Assembly: GCA_025354525.1 (NCBI GenBank)
Contig: JANXMS010000112.1
Coordinates: forward strand, 1-34,352
DNA from: Acidobacteriota bacterium
GTDB lineage: Bacteria; Acidobacteriota; Terriglobia; Bryobacterales; Bryobacteraceae
DNA: 34,352 nt
Direction of reading: 5' to 3'
Shown: in pieces, positions 8,018 through 16,758 of the stretch
Numbering within the stretch: position 1 is the first letter of the stretch
Layout: each line of letters starts with the position of its first letter
Made by a program: the position numbers and the translations under genes
The notes under the pieces: generated by a model
The model's input: the letters and a program-made list of their open reading frames with translations, nothing else
The model's database searches: none
What the model was told of the DNA's origin: nothing

Positions 8018-8046
8018 TTGACACCTAGAAGTTGGTCCCCTATACT
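8018..8046 (+). promoter_or_regulatory. Consensus sigma-70-type promoter for rpsA
   Basis: TTGACA at 8018-8023, a 17-base spacer, and TATACT at 8041-8046. This is the best housekeeping promoter in the window. The start of transcription would be near 8053, giving a leader of about 115 bases before the rpsA ATG. Confidence 0.8.
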
Positions 8047-8062
8047 TCAGAAGTAGCTGATC

Positions 8063-8088
8063 CCCAACGCTTTATCGATTTCGTTGGG
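8063..8088 (+). promoter_or_regulatory. Hairpin in the rpsA leader
   Basis: CCCAACG (8063-8069) can pair with CGTTGGG (8082-8088) across a 12-base loop, about ten bases into the predicted transcript. In E. coli S1 represses its own leader, which is structured. An analogous role here is inference. Confidence 0.45.
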
Positions 8089-8168
8089 ATATTTTCAAAC
8101 TCGGCAGGCTGGTTGGCGCTGTTCCAAGGGATGGCACACTGTCTCCACGCTGCGCCCGGAGAGATGGC

Positions 8169-10016
8169 ATGGCCTTTAACCCCGACAGTCCAATACCTAA
8201 CGAACCGGTTCCTGGTTCCGAATCCCGTCCAGGCCCTGGGCCTGCCACGACCTCAGATCTTCCAGGCCTTCCGCTCCCGGAAGTGGAAGTAGAAGAGGAA
8301 GAGACCTTCTCGATGGAAGATGTTCTCGCCAATGAGTCGCTCGAAGACTACGGCGATTTCTCGATTCCAACGGGTGGCGAAGTCTTACAAGGCTACGTCG
8401 TCAAGGTCACCGCCAACGAAGTTCTCGTAGATATCGGGGCCAAGTCGGAAGGCGCGGTACCCATCTCCCAGATTCCCACCGTTGACGGTAAAGTCACCCT
8501 CAAGCCTGGTGACACGCTCGAAGTGACTGTCGAGCGGGGTCAGCTAACTCCCGAAGGCTATGTCGTGCTCTCGCACCACAAGGCGTCGAACTCAAAGGCC
8601 TGGGATGCGCTCGAAGCCGCCCTCAACGCCAGTCAGGTAATCACGGGTAAAGTAACTGGACGGACGAAAGGCGGCCTGATGGTCGATGTCGGCGTCGAAG
8701 CGTTTATGCCCGGCTCTCAAGTTGATGTTCGCCCCGTGTACAACGTCGAAGCATTCGTCGGCCAAGATATTCCGGTCCGCGTCGTCAAACTCAATCGCCG
8801 TCGCGGAAACGTTGTCGTATCGCGCAAAATGGCGATCGAAGAAGACGTTATCGCCAAAAAGTCAGTCCTGCTCGATCAAGTCCACGAAGGCGGCGACATC
8901 CGCGGCATCGTTAAGAATCTCACTGAGTACGGTGCCTTCATAGATCTCGGCGGTATCGATGGTCTTCTTCACGTCAGCGACATGAGCCACGGACGGGTCA
9001 CCCATCCGAGTGAAGTTGTCCAGGTCGGCCAGGAACTCTCACTCCGCGTCTTGAAGTTTGATCGCGATAAAGAACGTATCTCTCTCGGCCTGAAGCAGAT
9101 GCTTCCGGACCCGTGGGAAACCGTCGTCGCCCGCTACCAACCCGGCACCAAAGTGCTCGGTCGAGTCGTCAGTGTAACCGACTACGGATCCTTCGTCGAA
9201 CTCGAAGCTGGCGTCGAAGGCCTGATCCATATCTCCGAAATGACGTGGTCGCGCCGCATGCGTCACCCGTCGAAAGTCGTTAAACCCGGCGATCCCGTCG
9301 AAAGCGTGGTCCTCGAAGTGAAGTCCCGCGAGCGCCGCATTTCGCTCGGCATTAAACAACTCGAAGCGGATCCCTGGACCACTGTCGCCGAACGCTACGC
9401 GATCGGCAGCGTCGTCGAAGGCCGCGTCCGCAAGCTCTCCGAATTCGGGGCGTTCATCGAGATCGAAGAAGGGATTGACGGCCTAGTGCACGTCTCTGAC
9501 CTCTCCTGGACCAAGCACGTAAAACACCCGTCCGACCTCCTCAAGAAAGGTCAAATCGTCCAAGCCGTTATCTTGCAAATCGACGCCCCTACCCGACGCC
9601 TTTCGCTCGGCATGAAGCAGCTACAGCCCGATGCCTGGGAAAGCTTCTTCCAGACGCATCAAGTTGGCGATCTTGTGAAGGGCAAGGTTTGTCGCGCCTC
9701 CACGTTTGGCATGTTCGTTGAAGTCGCGCCCGGTGTTGAGGCCCTCTGCCACAACTCGGAAGTGCCCGGCTTCCAACGCGGCCAGGATGGCAAATCGCCG
9801 GCTCTCCCCGTCAATGAAGAGTTCTCATTCAAGATCATTCGCCTGAATGTGGCCGAAAAGAAGATCGGACTCAGTCTGAAAGCAGCCGCTGAAGACGAAG
9901 AAAAATCCCGTTTGGCCGACTATCAGAAACAGGCTGCGGCGGCCACGACCACCATTGAAGAGGCGCTACGGAGTAATGAAGCCGCCCCCCCCCCCACGAC
10001 CGAGAGTGGCGAGTAG
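8169..10016 (+). CDS. rpsA: 30S ribosomal protein S1
   Basis: A 615-residue protein that helps the 30S subunit bind mRNA. After an acidic, proline-rich N-terminal extension of about 65 residues come six S1 (OB-fold) domains beginning near residues 70, 155, 240, 325, 410 and 495. Domains 3 to 5 are the best conserved (TEYGAFIDLGGIDGLLHVSD, DYGSFVELEAGVEGLIHISE, EFGAFIEIEEGIDGLVHVSD). The C-terminus is a short charged and alanine tail. ATG at 8169 follows GGAGA at 8159-8163. It is followed by an HU/IHF gene, the same order as rpsA-ihfB in E. coli. An 11-C run (9985-9995) lies near the 3' end, where slippage would change only the last few residues. Confidence 0.95.
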   Translation: MAFNPDSPIPNEPVPGSESRPGPGPATTSDLPGLPLPEVEVEEEETFSMEDVLANESLEDYGDFSIPTGGEVLQGYVVKVTANEVLVDIGAKSEGAVPISQIPTVDGKVTLKPGDTLEVTVERGQLTPEGYVVLSHHKASNSKAWDALEAALNASQVITGKVTGRTKGGLMVDVGVEAFMPGSQVDVRPVYNVEAFVGQDIPVRVVKLNRRRGNVVVSRKMAIEEDVIAKKSVLLDQVHEGGDIRGIVKNLTEYGAFIDLGGIDGLLHVSDMSHGRVTHPSEVVQVGQELSLRVLKFDRDKERISLGLKQMLPDPWETVVARYQPGTKVLGRVVSVTDYGSFVELEAGVEGLIHISEMTWSRRMRHPSKVVKPGDPVESVVLEVKSRERRISLGIKQLEADPWTTVAERYAIGSVVEGRVRKLSEFGAFIEIEEGIDGLVHVSDLSWTKHVKHPSDLLKKGQIVQAVILQIDAPTRRLSLGMKQLQPDAWESFFQTHQVGDLVKGKVCRASTFGMFVEVAPGVEALCHNSEVPGFQRGQDGKSPALPVNEEFSFKIIRLNVAEKKIGLSLKAAAEDEEKSRLADYQKQAAAATTTIEEALRSNEAAPPPTTESGE

Positions 10017-10040
10017 CCCCGCAGGAGACCTTCGAATACT

Positions 10041-10355
10041 ATGGCAATGACGAAAGCAGACTTAATCGAAGAGGTGTCCAAGGTTGTGGATATGACCCGG
10101 AAGGATTCCGAGGTCATCGTTGAGGCCATCTTCGATAGCGTAGTGCGCAGCTTGCGGCAAGGGGACAAGATCGAGATCCGGGGCTTCGGTAGTTTCCGAA
10201 CTCGTCAACGCCAACCCCGCATCGGTCGCAATCCCAAGACCGGTGCCCGAGTCGACGTCCCGGCCAAACGTATCCCGTTTTTCAAGCCTTCCAAAGAGTT
10301 GAAGGACATCGTCAACGGCAATGAAAGTTCGGAAAACATCGATACGGACAACTAG
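10041..10355 (+). CDS. HU/IHF-family DNA-binding protein
   Basis: A 104-residue nucleoid protein. It has the classical start MTKADLIEEVSKVV, the GDKIEIRGFGSF strand region, the DNA-minor-groove arm GRNPKTGARVDVPAKRI with the intercalating proline, and the C-terminal helix FKPSKELKDIVN. It begins 24 bases after rpsA with AGGAG upstream (10022-10026), so it is probably co-transcribed from the rpsA promoter. The rpsA linkage resembles ihfB, but HU and IHF subunits cannot be separated reliably by eye. The acidic tail (ESSENIDTDN) is slightly longer than usual. Confidence 0.93.
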   Translation: MAMTKADLIEEVSKVVDMTRKDSEVIVEAIFDSVVRSLRQGDKIEIRGFGSFRTRQRQPRIGRNPKTGARVDVPAKRIPFFKPSKELKDIVNGNESSENIDTDN

Positions 10356-10357
10356 CA

Positions 10358-10855
10358 ATGGATCGGCTTTGGAGCCCCTGGCGCTACCGATATGCGACCC
10401 AGGGCAAGCCCGCCGATGCGGGTGCGTGCATCTTCTGTGACAAAGCCAAGCAAAACGACGAGGCAGCTAATCTCGTTCTCCATCGAGGCGTCACCTGCTA
10501 CGCGCTCCTCAACTTGTATCCATACTCGACCGGTCACCTGCTCATCGTGCCCTATCAGCACGTCGACTCCCTCGCGTCGGCCAGCCCAGAGGCCGCCGCA
10601 GAGATGATGAGTTTGGCCCGGGTGGCTGAAACCGCCTTGCGGACCGTATATAACCCCGGCGGCATCAACCTCGGCATGAACCTGGGGGAATGCGCCGGCG
10701 CGGGCGTGGCCGGGCACATCCATCTGCATGTCTTGCCTCGCTGGTTCGGTGACGCCAACTTCCTCTCCGTCGTCGGCGAAACCCGCGTCCTGCTCGAAGA
10801 ACTACCGGTCACCTGGAGGCGCCTCCGCGAGGCGTTCGCCGCTATTTCTTCTTAA
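10358..10855 (+). CDS. HIT-family hydrolase
   Basis: A 165-residue member of the histidine triad superfamily, nucleotide hydrolases or transferases that act on substrates such as ApnA. It has CIFCDKAKQNDE (with the Cys pair often seen in this subgroup), the LNLYPYSTGHLLIVPYQHV segment, and the catalytic triad GHIHLHVLPRW near residue 125. It starts two bases after the HU gene, so the two are probably translated together, with rpsA upstream. The last 14 bases overlap the convergent TPR gene. Substrate cannot be assigned. Confidence 0.9.
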   Translation: MDRLWSPWRYRYATQGKPADAGACIFCDKAKQNDEAANLVLHRGVTCYALLNLYPYSTGHLLIVPYQHVDSLASASPEAAAEMMSLARVAETALRTVYNPGGINLGMNLGECAGAGVAGHIHLHVLPRWFGDANFLSVVGETRVLLEELPVTWRRLREAFAAISS

Positions 10856-11744
10856 CCCCGCAGGCCCCGCGCGCCAGATCCGTTTCGGCACCGATCAACC
10901 CAAAAGCGCTCCAGTTCTCTTCTAGCGTGATGCGCTTCATGAGTTCGCACGCTCGTTCAGATTGCCCTTCCTGCCGCTGGAATACCGCCACTCCATACGC
11001 CGCCGTCGCAAAACTGTTCCCCACCGCCGGCCCCTCTATCGTCTGCGCTTCACTCCGCAGACCCTTGTAGAAAAGCAACACCCGGTGATAAGCGGTGTTC
11101 TCTTTCACGTTCATTTTGTCTGTGATCCGGTCGAGCAACTGCCGAGCCTCCGCTGTCTTCCCGGCTCGGCGCAGCGCCCGATACGTCCAATCGGTAAGCG
11201 CCACCCGCGAATCGTCATCCAGCGCATAGCAAGCCCGCCAATCCGCCGGTAGACCGTGCAAAAACGGCGGGTTCGGCTTGTCCGCCATCGACAGACAACG
11301 CGTGTACTCGCGCGCCGCATGGTTGTAGTCCCCGCGCAAAAAATACGCGAGGCCCAAGTGGTAAGCCACATCAAAACTCGATGGCGCGAGCGTCGACGCT
11401 GCCTTCAAATCCACCAGCGCTGCATCGAACCGACGAATCGACAAAAGCCGATGGCCGCGAAACCGCGGGAACCGAACGTCGTCAGGATAAGTCTGCATGC
11501 CGCGCGTATAAATCGGTATGGAGTCGGCAAACCGCAAGAACTGATCTCGGGCCCGCGCCGCCCCCAAAATCAGATCCGCCTTGTCTCCTCCCTGGCTCAG
11601 GTCCAGATCCGCCTTCGCCACCACTCCGGTTGGATCAGGGCGGGCAAAATAGGCCTTCCCAAGCGGTGAATACACCTCCGGATCGGTCCGTTGGGCCCAT
11701 AAGGACCCCACGCAAATCAAAATGCTCAGGCAGGTCCCCTTCAT
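10842..11744 (-). CDS. Secreted TPR-repeat protein
   Basis: A 300-residue protein with a signal peptide (MKGTCLSILICVGSLWAQ). Helical TPR-like pairs follow from about residue 60 to 260, for example FDAALVDLKAASTLAPSSFD and VAYHLGLAYFLRGDYNHAAR. TPR proteins are scaffolds; the partner is unknown. The gene is divergent from the membrane glycosyltransferase at 11825 and convergent with the HIT gene. Confidence 0.8.
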   Translation of the reverse strand: MKGTCLSILICVGSLWAQRTDPEVYSPLGKAYFARPDPTGVVAKADLDLSQGGDKADLILGAARARDQFLRFADSIPIYTRGMQTYPDDVRFPRFRGHRLLSIRRFDAALVDLKAASTLAPSSFDVAYHLGLAYFLRGDYNHAAREYTRCLSMADKPNPPFLHGLPADWRACYALDDDSRVALTDWTYRALRRAGKTAEARQLLDRITDKMNVKENTAYHRVLLFYKGLRSEAQTIEGPAVGNSFATAAYGVAVFQRQEGQSERACELMKRITLEENWSAFGLIGAETDLARGACGVKKK

Positions 11745-11824
11745 TGTCTCATTTGACTTTAACCTACTGCGGTACTGGGATGTGCTTTAATGAAGGCAAA
11801 GTTTTTTGCGGTAACGGGATTCTA

Positions 11825-13084
11825 ATGGGATTGCATTCGTTCGCTCTTAGGCGCTACGCGTGGCTGTGGCCGCTGCTCGCGTTACTTTGTGCCGCCACCT
11901 ATTGGCGAACTCTTAGCTTGCCCCTCATCAGCGACGACTACCTGCAGATCGAGCTCGGTCGTAAGTACGGAGCCTTCTCCCACTGGCCGGATCTCGCCGC
12001 CGACGTGCTCTACCGCTGTCGCGCTACCTCCATAGTGCTCACCCATTGGACCGAGTACTGGTTCGGCACCGACCCATTCTGGTTCAATGTTTCGAGCCTC
12101 CTCCTCCATTTTGGTAACTGCTCCCTGGTGTTTTTGCTAGGCTTTTGGCGGCCTTTAGGCTTTGCCATCTCTGTCCCGGCGGCGTGCATCTTCGCCTTTC
12201 TACAGCGCCCTCACGAGGCTGTAGTCTGGTACGCCGCTCTACCCGAACTCCTTGTCTTCACCTTCACCGTGGCCGCCCTAATCGCTTGGATTCTCCACTG
12301 CAACACCATGGAGTGGCGCTGGTTTGGCCTTTCGATGGCCGCCTTCCTCCTCGCTCTCCTTTCGAAGGAATCAGCCGTCGTCTTCGTGCCCCTCGCCCTC
12401 CTTGTTGCCGGATGGAAACCAAAGCTTTGGTGGCGCATAACCCCGGCCCTAGGCCTCTCCGTTCTGTATTTTTTCGCTATCCACGCAGACCGGCAAACGC
12501 ACCTTCATTTCAACGATGGAACGTTTTCCCTCTCCGCCCCGTTCTGGTCCGCCGAATTGAGAACCATCGGTCGCCTCCTCGGCTTTTGGGGCACCGTCGC
12601 ACTCCTCATCCTGGCAGCTTGGCACCGCAGTTGGAAGCTAATCGGCCTTTGCATTCTATGGATGGCCATCACGCTTCTGCCCTATAGCTTCCTCACCTAC
12701 CAAGGCCTCGCCCCCAGCCGCCACGCCTACATGGCCGCCGTCGGCATGGCCTTCTTACTCGCAATGGCGTGGCTAACGCTTTGCGAACGCTTCCCCCAAC
12801 GCCAGGGAATCGCCCTCGCCGTCGCCGCGCTATGCATTCTGCAGCAAACCTCCTACGTATCAACCTATAAGCACGGCCAGTTCGTCCAACGGGCGATGCC
12901 GACCGAACGGCTTCTATCAGCCACTGTCGGCTACTCCGGTCCCGTCCAACTTAATTGCTTCCCGTATCCGCTCGAAGTGGCTGAATTAGCTCTTAAGTTG
13001 CGAACTGGAAAGCGGGTCTGGTTGGCCGCGGACGGCGACCCAACGGAACCCCGCGTCGTCGACTACTGCCTCGCTATGAATTAG
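11825..13084 (+). CDS. Polytopic membrane protein, dolichyl-phosphate-mannosyltransferase-like (GT39/TMTC type)
   Basis: A 419-residue integral membrane protein with about nine to eleven hydrophobic segments. After the first segment (WLWPLLALLCAATYWRTL) the loop SLPLISDDYLQI carries the acidic pair typical of GT-C glycosyltransferases. Other loops hold RPHEAVVWYAALPE and SKESAVVFVPLA, seen in PMT/TMTC-like proteins, and the C-terminal part faces outside. The reading frame is open to 11381, but that region is antisense to the TPR gene. ATG at 11825 precedes the first membrane segment. No strong ribosome binding site is visible, and an upstream ATG near 11780 is possible. Donor and acceptor are unknown. 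Confidence 0.7.
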   Translation: MGLHSFALRRYAWLWPLLALLCAATYWRTLSLPLISDDYLQIELGRKYGAFSHWPDLAADVLYRCRATSIVLTHWTEYWFGTDPFWFNVSSLLLHFGNCSLVFLLGFWRPLGFAISVPAACIFAFLQRPHEAVVWYAALPELLVFTFTVAALIAWILHCNTMEWRWFGLSMAAFLLALLSKESAVVFVPLALLVAGWKPKLWWRITPALGLSVLYFFAIHADRQTHLHFNDGTFSLSAPFWSAELRTIGRLLGFWGTVALLILAAWHRSWKLIGLCILWMAITLLPYSFLTYQGLAPSRHAYMAAVGMAFLLAMAWLTLCERFPQRQGIALAVAALCILQQTSYVSTYKHGQFVQRAMPTERLLSATVGYSGPVQLNCFPYPLEVAELALKLRTGKRVWLAADGDPTEPRVVDYCLAMN

Positions 13085-14240
13085 GCCGCTTATAGGCACT
13101 CTCCAAGTACCGCTTCGACTCCTTCCCCGCATCCGACTCCGGAGCACCCTTCACCGCCTCGGCATACGCCGCCCGTGCCTGGGCGCGCTTCCCCGTCACG
13201 TCGTACGACTGCCCCATCCGCATCCACGCGTTCATCCCCGTGTTCACGTCCACCTCCCCCGCCGCCGCCGTCACCTTCGCTAAGTTCTCGAGCGCCCCCG
13301 TATAGTCCCGATACCAGAACAGCAAGTTCCCCCGCGCATACTGGATCTTCCCCGTCGGCAAACTCTTCAGACCCGGAGCCCCCTGCCGCTTCAACTCGTC
13401 CATCCGCGCCAGCACCCCCAACGCTTCCTCTTTGTTCCCCAAATCCCCATACATCTGCACCAGCTCCAGTCGATAAAGGTAGTTGCGCGGAAACAGCCGA
13501 ATTAGCTCCAGCAACAACGGCACCGCCTTTTCGGCGTGGCGATCCCGCCGATAAGCCACCGCCAGCGCAATCATCGCGTCCACCTTGTTCTTATCGCCCT
13601 TCGCGGCCACTAACTCCACCATCCTTAGACCCCCTTCCCGATCTCCCCGAAACCCGATCAAAAATCCGAGCACTTTCCAAGTAAACGGCAAACTCCCCAC
13701 AATGTAGTCGTGCACCCCCTGCACCAAGAACGCATCAATCCGGCTCGGATCCGCCTGCGTCACCTGCAGCTGCAACTTTCGAGCCAGCGTAAACTCCTTC
13801 AGCGACTCCCGCCACATCTTCCGAATCAAAAAGTTGTAATTGGCCCGCAATCCATGCGCCACTCCCAAAAAGTACACCGCATCCAAATCCTTCGGATTGA
13901 GAGCAATCCGCGCCTCGCTCAAAGCAATCGCCCGATCAATCGAATCGTCAAACCGCTTCTGTTCCGCCGGCGTCGCCACAATCTTGCCCCGCTGCAAAAA
14001 CGGATTATTCCCTGTCACGAGCTCACTCTCCAGTGCCCCCGCTCGATCCATCTCCCGGTATAGAATGGCCTGCGCCAAGTGGTTGTAACCCGCGGGCTCA
14101 CCCGGACGCTCCGCGATTTCCTTTTCAAAGATGGCGATCGCCGGTTCATATTCCAAATTGTAAAAATGGTCGAAACCCTTGCTCACCGTTTGCGCCCCAA
14201 GCGCCGCGGGAACCAAAATCGCCAGCCAAAGTAAGTTCAT
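13074..14240 (-). CDS. Secreted TPR-repeat protein
   Basis: A 388-residue protein with a signal peptide (MNLLWLAILVPAALGAQ) and TPR-like helical repeats throughout, for example YEPAIAIFEKEIAERPGEPA near the start and YRLELVQMYGDLGNKEEALG in the second half. ATG at 14240 shares ATGA with the queG stop, so translation is coupled to queG. The longer frame to 14354 lies within queG. Its 3' end overlaps the convergent glycosyltransferase by 11 bases. A link with queuosine is not implied. Confidence 0.82.
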   Translation of the reverse strand: MNLLWLAILVPAALGAQTVSKGFDHFYNLEYEPAIAIFEKEIAERPGEPAGYNHLAQAILYREMDRAGALESELVTGNNPFLQRGKIVATPAEQKRFDDSIDRAIALSEARIALNPKDLDAVYFLGVAHGLRANYNFLIRKMWRESLKEFTLARKLQLQVTQADPSRIDAFLVQGVHDYIVGSLPFTWKVLGFLIGFRGDREGGLRMVELVAAKGDKNKVDAMIALAVAYRRDRHAEKAVPLLLELIRLFPRNYLYRLELVQMYGDLGNKEEALGVLARMDELKRQGAPGLKSLPTGKIQYARGNLLFWYRDYTGALENLAKVTAAAGEVDVNTGMNAWMRMGQSYDVTGKRAQARAAYAEAVKGAPESDAGKESKRYLESAYKRPNS

Positions 14241-15241
14241 AGTTGCTGCAAAGCCCACCGGGCATGTTCTTCGATCACTATATCGCCCCCCGCCGCCAAC
14301 CGTTCCAGCGGCTCCCGAAATCGCGCCAACCCCGCGTTCCCCATTGCGATGCACACGTTCCGTAAAAAGCCCTGGTATCGGATTCGCTCCACCGGCGTAC
14401 CGGCAAACAGAGCAGAAAACTCGTCCCGACTCAAAGCCGCCAACATCTCCAGCGGCGGGTTAATCATCGCCCCGTCCTTCTCCACCGCCGCCGCCCGCCG
14501 ATTCCACGGACAAACATCCTGACATATGTCACAGCCAAATAACTGCCGACCCATGGGCCCCCGCAACTCCTCGGGAACCGTCCCCTTCAACTCGATGTTC
14601 AAGTAAGCAATGCACAGCCGCGCATCCAATTCCAAACCGTCGAGAGCCGCCGTAGGGCACGCATCGATACACCTCGTACACGTGCCACACCGGTCCGCCG
14701 GGGTCCCGTCCGCCTCCAACTCGAGCGACCAGATCACCTCCCCCAAAAAGAACCACGACCCCTGCCCCTGATTGATTAAACAGGTGTTCTTCCCAATCCA
14801 ACCCAGCCCCGCCAAACGCGCTAGCGACCGCTCCAGCACCGGCGCCGTATCCACGCAGATCTTGTACTCAAAATCCGCGCGATCCGCCAGCACCGCCACC
14901 ACCCGCTCCAACCCAGCCCGTAAAGTCCGATGGTAGTCCTCGCCCCACGCGTACCGCGATATCCAGCCCCGCTCCGCCTCACTGAACGAAGTCGAATAAG
15001 GCACCGGCGAGTTGTACAACTGCCCCACCACCAACACGCTCCGCGCCGACGGCAGCAGCGTCCGCACGTCCCCTCGTTTGTCCGCCCGATGATCGGTCAA
15101 ATACCCCATCCGCCCCGCCAACCCCCGCTCCGCCCAGCTCATATACTTCGCATGGTCCCCATACGGCCCCACCGGCGCAATCCCCGCCAAGGCGAAGCCA
15201 CACTCCGCCGCCACCCGCTTCACCATCGCCCCGTCGATCAT
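14237..15241 (-). CDS. queG: Epoxyqueuosine reductase
   Basis: A 334-residue cobalamin and iron-sulfur enzyme that reduces epoxyqueuosine to queuosine in tRNA, the last step of the pathway. Two ferredoxin-like cysteine sets are present: CGTCTRCIDACP (residues 185-196) and FGCDICQDVCP (235-245). The cobalamin-region CVDTAPVLER has the conserved Asp at 131, and GWIGKNTCLI matches the family. A short C-terminal HEAT-like segment follows. Start and stop both overlap neighbours by ATGA, making a three-gene operon with two secreted proteins. No other queuosine gene and no preQ1 riboswitch is nearby. Confidence 0.95.
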   Translation of the reverse strand: MIDGAMVKRVAAECGFALAGIAPVGPYGDHAKYMSWAERGLAGRMGYLTDHRADKRGDVRTLLPSARSVLVVGQLYNSPVPYSTSFSEAERGWISRYAWGEDYHRTLRAGLERVVAVLADRADFEYKICVDTAPVLERSLARLAGLGWIGKNTCLINQGQGSWFFLGEVIWSLELEADGTPADRCGTCTRCIDACPTAALDGLELDARLCIAYLNIELKGTVPEELRGPMGRQLFGCDICQDVCPWNRRAAAVEKDGAMINPPLEMLAALSRDEFSALFAGTPVERIRYQGFLRNVCIAMGNAGLARFREPLERLAAGGDIVIEEHARWALQQL

Positions 15242-16728
15242 TGCGCCTTAACGTCCACCGCCTTCGTCTCCCGCTCCTCCACCTTTACCGCCACTCCGCC
15301 ATCGGCCAACGACACCAAGAAAGTGTCGTCCATCCAAGCCCCCGCCTCCGCCTTGGTAAATGCATAAACCTGATAGCTCCCCGGAGCCACCCCCGTCATC
15401 TCGTACCGCCCTTCACTATCGGCCTCCACAGCCTTGTACCGGCTCTGCCGCAGCGGCTGATCCGTCGTCGGCACGAGCGCCACCACCGCCCCCGGCGTCG
15501 TCTTGCCCGTCACCTTCCCGCCCTGCATCGAAACCACCCACGTCGTCTCCACCGTCTGCCCCGCCGCCCCGCTCAAGTCCAACGTCGCCTCCTGCTCCGC
15601 AATCTTCACCGCCTTCAGATACGCCCCCGTCGGCAAGCCATGCAGCTTTGGCGTATAGCGCCCCGCCGCCAACGGACCAATTTCAAACTTGCCCTCGGCG
15701 TCCACCCGCCCCACCCCGCCCCCACCAATCACATCCTCGGCCGACTCAATCGCCACTCCCAGGCCGCTCCACTTCACCTCGCCTTCCCCATCCACCCGCA
15801 TCCTGCCGCTTAACTGCACACCCGGCAGCAGTGTCACCACTAAGTCATCCACATCCCGCCGAACATCAAGCAACCTCCGCGCCTGAATTTTCCGTCGGTC
15901 ATACATCGTAGTACTCACCAAGTCATACAAGCCTGGCGAAACTCCATTCATCGCGAACCTCCCGCTCCCATGCTGCACCGGCGTCGAGATCGCATGGCCA
16001 CCCCGCGAGTAAATCGAAACGCTCAAATCATCTAACGGTGTGTTCGTCAACCCATTCAACACCCGACCCGCAATCCGAAAGCCCGACACCGGACGCAACG
16101 CGATGTTGAACCCGCTTTGCTCCTGACCCGCTGCCAACAAAACCAGCGTCGCCTTTTCTGGCTCCGTCATCGATGGGTAAAAAGTCGACGGATACTGAAT
16201 CGTCTCGCCCGGCACCCGTGGCGCATCGGCTCGCACGAAATACCGGTCTTGCTGCAAACCAAACAACCGGTACTGCCCCCGATCATCAGTGACTGAATTC
16301 AGAACCTGCACCAGTTCGCGCCGTCCATTCAAATAGGCCCGCCGGAACAAGGTCACCTGCACCCCGGCCACCGGCTCGCCCGCCTCATCGTTCACCGTCC
16401 CGCTAATCGAACCTCCCGGCCAAAGCTTAACCGGCGGCACCGTCACCCCGCGCCCGGCCGTCATCTCCACCGCCGGAGCCAACCCCGCATCCGGAAAGAA
16501 GCCCTGCCTTGCCGTCTGCACCCGATACCGCCCCGGCTTCACCCCAACAAACCGGAACCGACCTGTCGCATCCGTCACCATCGGAGCTACCGGACTCACC
16601 CCCACCAAGTGCACACTCACGCGCCGCAGCGGCACACCGCTCAGCGCGTTCACCACCGTCCCCTCCACCACTAGAGGATCCTGCGCCCACGTCAGTCCAG
16701 CCAAACTAAGAAAAAGTAGGAATCGCAC
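15238..16728 (-). CDS. Secreted protein with repeated carboxypeptidase-regulatory-like (Ig-fold) domains
   Basis: A 496-residue protein with a signal peptide (GTG start; MRFLLFLSLAGLTWAQ). It contains about five beta-sandwich repeats of the CarboxypepD_reg/transthyretin type. Landmarks are VEGTVVNALSGVPLRRVSV, the TDATGRFRFVGVKPGRYRV turn near residue 55, SGTVNDEAGEPVAGVQVTL near 110, and a last EGRYEMTGVAPGSYQVYAF near 450. There is no peptidase domain. These domains are common in secreted and outer-membrane-associated acidobacterial proteins, but the binding partner is unknown. It is the first gene of the queG operon and is divergent from the amidoligase operon, only 30 bases away. Confidence 0.85.
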   Translation of the reverse strand: MRFLLFLSLAGLTWAQDPLVVEGTVVNALSGVPLRRVSVHLVGVSPVAPMVTDATGRFRFVGVKPGRYRVQTARQGFFPDAGLAPAVEMTAGRGVTVPPVKLWPGGSISGTVNDEAGEPVAGVQVTLFRRAYLNGRRELVQVLNSVTDDRGQYRLFGLQQDRYFVRADAPRVPGETIQYPSTFYPSMTEPEKATLVLLAAGQEQSGFNIALRPVSGFRIAGRVLNGLTNTPLDDLSVSIYSRGGHAISTPVQHGSGRFAMNGVSPGLYDLVSTTMYDRRKIQARRLLDVRRDVDDLVVTLLPGVQLSGRMRVDGEGEVKWSGLGVAIESAEDVIGGGGVGRVDAEGKFEIGPLAAGRYTPKLHGLPTGAYLKAVKIAEQEATLDLSGAAGQTVETTWVVSMQGGKVTGKTTPGAVVALVPTTDQPLRQSRYKAVEADSEGRYEMTGVAPGSYQVYAFTKAEAGAWMDDTFLVSLADGGVAVKVEERETKAVDVKAQ

Positions 16729-16746
16729 GCTCTTTCATCCTACCGC

Positions 16747-16752
16747 TACAAT
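16747..16752 (+). promoter_or_regulatory. Possible -10 box of the amidoligase operon
   Basis: TACAAT ends six bases before the TTG start of the esterase gene, the spacing expected for a leaderless transcript. No -35 is visible 17 bases upstream and no ribosome binding site is present, which fits a leaderless start but does not prove it. Confidence 0.35.
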
Positions 16753-16758
16753 AAAAAC

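Larger units (their letters stand above)
7967..8096. repeat. 13-bp perfect inverted repeat flanking the rpsA promoter
   Basis: GAAAATATCCCAA at 7967-7979 has its exact reverse complement TTGGGATATTTTC at 8084-8096. The arms enclose the promoter at 8018-8046. It could be a pair of regulator sites or a relic of a mobile element. No target duplication was seen. Confidence 0.6.

Noticed and set aside
11381-11824. N-terminal extension of the membrane glycosyltransferase
   Set aside because: The extension is antisense to a TPR gene with signal peptide, is proline/serine rich as expected for a shadow frame, and precedes the first membrane segment.
15242-15300. preQ1 riboswitch for queG
   Set aside because: queG starts inside the stop of the upstream gene, so there is no leader, and no preQ1 aptamer pattern was seen.
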